Source: Bacilli bacterium (GTDB lineage Bacteria > Bacillota_I > Bacilli_A > RF39 > UBA660). Taken from it: 8,997 nucleotides of DNA. The notes under the pieces were generated by a model that saw only the letters and a list, made by a program, of their open reading frames with translations, was not told where the DNA came from and searched no databases. The translations under genes were made by a program, and so were the position numbers. Of this stretch, positions 6,333-8,997 are shown one piece after another (within the stretch, counting starts at the first letter, position 1; each line of letters opens with the position of its first letter). Where the stretch lies: contig JAAWDB010000054.1 in assembly GCA_022793555.1 (NCBI GenBank), forward strand, positions 1 through 8,997, in the 5' to 3' direction.

Positions 6333-6800
6333 TTACGCTAAGGCTTTGATTACTACTTTATAAGAACCATTTGGACTTTCAACTTCAATTTCTTCGCCGA
6401 CTTTTTTTCCAACAATAGCTTTACCAATTGGAGACTCATTAGATACTTTGTTATCAAATGGATCTGCTTCTAATGATCCAACGATTTTATAAGTATCTTC
6501 TTCTCCATCATCATAAATTAAAGTAACTGTAGACCCTACACATACGGTATCATCTTTTAATTGTTCAGCAATAGTACAGTGTTCTAATTTATATTCTAGT
6601 TCTTTAATACGTCCTTCTAATTTGGCTTGAGCATCTCTTGCAGCATCATAATCCGAATTTTCTGATAAGTCACCTTGAGCTCTTGCTTCTTTTAATTCTT
6701 TAATAATTTGAGGTCGAGTTACGGTTTTTAATTCTTTTAGTTCTGTTTCTAATTCTAAATAACCTTCTGCGGTTAACATTATTTTTTCATTTTCATTCAT
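6333..6800 (-). CDS. greA: Transcription elongation factor GreA
   Basis: GreA enters the secondary channel of backtracked RNA polymerase and stimulates cleavage of the RNA 3' end, rescuing stalled complexes. The protein has 155 residues, the usual length. The N-terminal coiled coil (about 8-78) carries the tip motif GDLSENSDYDAARDAQ with the acidic residues Asp44 and Glu47 that hold the catalytic metal. The C-terminal FKBP-like domain ends in the family signature SPIGKAIVGKKVGEEIEV. The Shine-Dalgarno AAAGGAA (6811-6817) is 12 nt from the chosen ATG, a long spacing. Two out-of-frame ATGs lie between them. The gene follows trhP2 by 39 nt and has its own promoter within the end of trhP2. Confidence 0.97.
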   Translation of the reverse strand: MNENEKIMLTAEGYLELETELKELKTVTRPQIIKELKEARAQGDLSENSDYDAARDAQAKLEGRIKELEYKLEHCTIAEQLKDDTVCVGSTVTLIYDDGEEDTYKIVGSLEADPFDNKVSNESPIGKAIVGKKVGEEIEVESPNGSYKVVIKALA

Positions 6801-6817
6801 TATTTCATCATTCCTTT

Positions 6818-6838
6818 AAAAAACATCTTCTCCAAGAT
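6818..6838 (-). terminator. Weak hairpin between trhP2 and greA (possible attenuator)
   Basis: On the minus strand ATCTT (6834-6838) and AAGAT (6825-6829) form a 5-bp stem around GGAG, then G and six T (6818-6823). It starts one nucleotide after the trhP2 stop codon. The stem is short and A+T-rich, so it may reduce rather than block read-through into greA. Confidence 0.4.
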
Positions 6839-6862
6839 ACTACACATAATCTTGTTTGTCAA
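6834..6862 (-). promoter_or_regulatory. Promoter of greA, nested in the end of trhP2
   Basis: On the minus strand a perfect -35 TTGACA (6857-6862), inside trhP2 codons, is followed after 17 nt by TATCTT (6834-6839). The -10 is only a 4/6 match but the spacing is ideal. The -10 coincides with the 5' arm of the weak hairpin, so transcripts started here would lack that arm and escape any attenuation. Confidence 0.62.
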
Positions 6863-8039
6863 ACACTTTAAGACGCATCATGTCAAATTCATGTAATTCT
6901 TTGGATACAGGAATTTGAACAAGCATCCCGGGGTGATTGGCCACTTCTAAGGGATTCCCCTCTTCGTCATATATTTTACTCAAAGTTAAGGAAAAAGTTT
7001 CCACTTTTGGTCCAAAAAATTCGACAGTATCTCCAAGGCGAAAAATGTTACGTTCTTCAATCATAACTAATTTTTTTTCTGGATCATAGCTTTTAACCAA
7101 ACCTAAAAAGTCTTGATTAGATACTTCATCTCTTCCTAGATAATACTGTTCTTTATTGGTCGGAAGTTTTTCGAAAAATTGAGGAGTGGATTCCCGATTA
7201 GCACATCGATTTAAGATATCCAAAGAATAATGGACTTCACTTTCTGTAAGGGTATTATTCTTTATTTTATCCACTAAATGACGATAGGTTAAAATGACCG
7301 TTGCAATATAATATATCCCCCGCATTCTTCCTTCTACTTTAAAGGAATTTACCCCGATATCAATCATTTCTTTAATGTAGGGAATCATATTTAAATCTTT
7401 ACTGGTCATAGAAAATGGTGTGTCAGATAATTCGGTATCAAACATCCAACGACAGATTTGAGCACATCCTCCACGATTAGCATCACGATTTGTACAATAA
7501 TTTGATAAAACACATCGCCCGCTAATACTGGTACACATGGCCCCATGTATAAAGCATTCTAATTCTAAGCCTGTGGCTTCTTTAATTTTTTTTATATCTT
7601 CTTTGCCAGCTTCTCTTGCTAATACAATTCGCGTAACTCCTAAATTTTGATAAAATTTGGCAGCTCCAACGTTTAAGACACTACTTTGCGTAGAAAGATG
7701 TAACTCATATTGAGCATTAATCTCTTTAGATGCTCTTAGAACAACAATATCACTAGCAATGATGGCATCGATTCCTATTTCATCTAAGGCTTTTAAATAT
7801 TCTTTTAATCCCTGTAAGTCACTTTCATGAAAGACAATGTTTACGGTAACATAAACTCTTTTACCTAATTGATGGGCAAAATGGGTAGCTTGTTTTATCT
7901 CTTCTAGGGAAAAATTTTTGGCATTCGCTCGTAAAGAAAATTGTTGACCACCAAAATAAACGGCATCGGCACCATATAATAAAGCTATTTTTAATTTTTC
8001 AAAATCTCCAGCTGGAGACAATACTTCAATTTTCGGCAC
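6840..8039 (-). CDS. trhP2: U32-family tRNA uridine hydroxylation protein (TrhP2/YrrO type)
   Basis: In B. subtilis YrrN and YrrO (TrhP1 and TrhP2) are needed to hydroxylate wobble uridine 34 of certain tRNAs to ho5U, the step before methoxylation. The E. coli relative is YegQ/TrhP, which is linked to prephenate and an iron-sulfur cluster. The 399 residues start with a barrel-type domain (EVLSPAGDFEKLKIALLYGADAVYFGG motif region). They contain the complete U32 signature ECFIHGAMC...GRCVLS (161-179). Cysteines 169, 176, 182, 192 and 196 supply the likely cluster ligands. The start is GTG at 8037-8039, chosen because a strong AAAGGAGGT (8045-8053) lies 6 nt before it and the family start MPKIEVLSPAGD follows. 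It overlaps trhP1 by 14 nt. Older annotations call this family collagenase-like peptidase U32. Confidence 0.93.
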   Translation of the reverse strand: MPKIEVLSPAGDFEKLKIALLYGADAVYFGGQQFSLRANAKNFSLEEIKQATHFAHQLGKRVYVTVNIVFHESDLQGLKEYLKALDEIGIDAIIASDIVVLRASKEINAQYELHLSTQSSVLNVGAAKFYQNLGVTRIVLAREAGKEDIKKIKEATGLELECFIHGAMCTSISGRCVLSNYCTNRDANRGGCAQICRWMFDTELSDTPFSMTSKDLNMIPYIKEMIDIGVNSFKVEGRMRGIYYIATVILTYRHLVDKIKNNTLTESEVHYSLDILNRCANRESTPQFFEKLPTNKEQYYLGRDEVSNQDFLGLVKSYDPEKKLVMIEERNIFRLGDTVEFFGPKVETFSLTLSKIYDEEGNPLEVANHPGMLVQIPVSKELHEFDMMRLKVFDKQDYV

Positions 8040-8847
8040 GACATACCTCCTTTAAGCGATAAATGGTTTCTTGATCCAAAAAGCCACGACTTTCTTTTTC
8101 TGTCATTTTTTTGGTTCCATTTATTATGCTATTTAATAATTCATCAATTTCTTCGTTTGACATTAAAACGGGATTAATGAAATAAAATTTAATCTTAGCA
8201 TCATCAAAAGTATCTATGCCATTTAAGTATTTGTCATGATATAAAACCGTTCCATATTCATTTTCAATGGCTATAAAGGCATTTTTAGAAATCTTCTCTT
8301 CTAGTTTTACCGTGTTTTTAGATTCAAGATTAAATTCTTTTTCAAAATTTGAAAGCAAAGTTCTTCTTGAATACATAGCTGGAATAAGGCTATATAAGAC
8401 ATAAACTAATGGTTTCTTGGTATGTTTTAAGATTTCATCAATTTCTTTTTTCGTAATATCAGTACTAATAACAATACTATCTACAAAGGCTAGATTTTCA
8501 TTAATACTTTGATGGTTGGTGGCAAAATGGGTTTGATATAAGATTAATTCTAAATTTAGATTTAGTTCATTTGCTAAAGTAATAACGCCAAAGTCTTCAA
8601 AAACTAGACCTTTTATATGGCTTGGTAAGTTTTTTAAGAGCGGACGTAAATTCTCATAGGATTCTGTATCTAAAATACGATTTAAATAAAGATAGCCTTC
8701 TTCTTTTATTTCTTCTATTTCGAAAGTAGTTGGGTAGCCAACACAGTAGTCTTTTAATGGAAAAAGAAAGTTAGTAATGCTAGCTTTCTTACAAATTGCA
8801 ATTTGTTCTAAATTGGTTATCGTTACTAAACATTTATTTGGATTCAT
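8026..8847 (-). CDS. trhP1: U32-related partner protein of tRNA hydroxylation (TrhP1/YrrN type)
   Basis: The protein has 273 residues. It resembles the YrrN half of the YrrN/YrrO pair by position and by the motif YVLYSLIPAMYSRRTLLSN (around 170-190), which aligns in place with the cysteine-rich signature of the larger partner. The cluster cysteines are absent there, so it probably acts as the non-cluster partner of TrhP2. The C-terminus GFLDQETIYRLKEV is also family-like. The ATG at 8847 overlaps the end of trmR by 14 nt, and no good Shine-Dalgarno sequence precedes it, which suggests translation coupled to trmR. It ends in TGA, overlapping trhP2 by 14 nt. It is somewhat shorter than B. subtilis YrrN. 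The family call rests on context plus partial motifs. Confidence 0.82.
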   Translation of the reverse strand: MNPNKCLVTITNLEQIAICKKASITNFLFPLKDYCVGYPTTFEIEEIKEEGYLYLNRILDTESYENLRPLLKNLPSHIKGLVFEDFGVITLANELNLNLELILYQTHFATNHQSINENLAFVDSIVISTDITKKEIDEILKHTKKPLVYVLYSLIPAMYSRRTLLSNFEKEFNLESKNTVKLEEKISKNAFIAIENEYGTVLYHDKYLNGIDTFDDAKIKFYFINPVLMSNEEIDELLNSIINGTKKMTEKESRGFLDQETIYRLKEVCRAEN

Positions 8848-8997
8848 GACGTTTACTTACAGATATTCCATCACCTAGTTTTAAAAACTCAGTGTCAAAT
8901 TCTTCATTTTCCTTTAAAAATTCAATGTATTTTTCAATTTTTTCCACTAAACCACGTAAATTTTTACTTTCAATGGTTTCACTTTTACCTACCATGC
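8834..8997 (-). CDS. trmR: C-terminal end of a TrmR-type tRNA 5-hydroxyuridine methyltransferase
   Basis: An open frame enters from the window edge and ends at TAA (8834-8836). The visible residues run GMVGKSETIESKNLRGLVEK and then to KLGDGISVSKRHESK. Class I O-methyltransferases of family 3 end in this way, with a helix after NLR-LV-K followed by the terminal strand GDGIAVS-K. B. subtilis YrrM (TrmR) is such an enzyme, sits directly upstream of yrrN-yrrO, and methylates ho5U34 to mo5U34 using S-adenosylmethionine. The SAM-binding part lies outside the window, so the family call depends on the tail and the gene order. Confidence 0.78.
   Translation of the reverse strand, partial: MVGKSETIESKNLRGLVEKIEKYIEFLKENEEFDTEFLKLGDGISVSKRHESK

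Noticed and set aside
8042..8044. ATG within the Shine-Dalgarno spacer of trhP2 as its start
   Set aside because: It is out of frame with the conserved protein and only about 1-2 nt from the GGAGG core; GTG at 8037-8039 has correct frame and spacing.

Overview
The window is A+T-rich bacterial DNA in which every gene lies on the minus strand. Gene content and the B. subtilis-like order of the tRNA-modification/greA cluster point to a low-GC Bacillota, probably class Bacilli, perhaps an Erysipelotrichales- or RF39-like lineage; that finer placement is an inference. TGA ends two genes, so the code is standard rather than the Mycoplasma code.

In the direction of transcription (high to low coordinates), the window opens with a three-gene tRNA wobble-uridine modification unit: the 3' end of trmR (8834-8997), trhP1 (8026-8847) and trhP2 (6840-8039). 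The genes are joined by two overlaps of exactly 14 nt. Together they are predicted to make 5-methoxyuridine at U34: the TrhP proteins hydroxylate it and TrmR methylates it. Next comes greA (6333-6800), with its own promoter inside the end of trhP2. In B. subtilis the order is yrrM-yrrN-yrrO-udk-greA; udk is absent here.

A second unit follows a terminator. It holds a cytosolic transglutaminase-like protein of unknown role (5223-6242) and the chaperone trigger factor (tig, 3933-5183), which also has an internal promoter. The protease gene lon (146-2467) has its own promoter and terminator. Between tig and lon sits the one accessory insertion, an IS200/IS605-type element carrying only tnpB (2682-3812). 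It has a strong promoter and a structured 3' non-coding tail (about 2562-2681) that looks like an omega-RNA scaffold. At the left edge begins a membrane-anchored protein of unknown function (1-94).

The genes are mostly housekeeping: tRNA modification, transcript cleavage, protein folding and proteolysis. The most notable features are the apparently intact tnpB/omega-RNA locus placed just upstream of the lon promoter, terminators whose hairpins include or abut stop codons, promoters nested in neighbouring genes or terminators, and the conserved but unexplained transglutaminase-like gene. I found no CRISPR array, tRNA, rRNA or riboswitch, and no gene-free stretch longer than 300 bases. I do not see a clearly undescribed system here.
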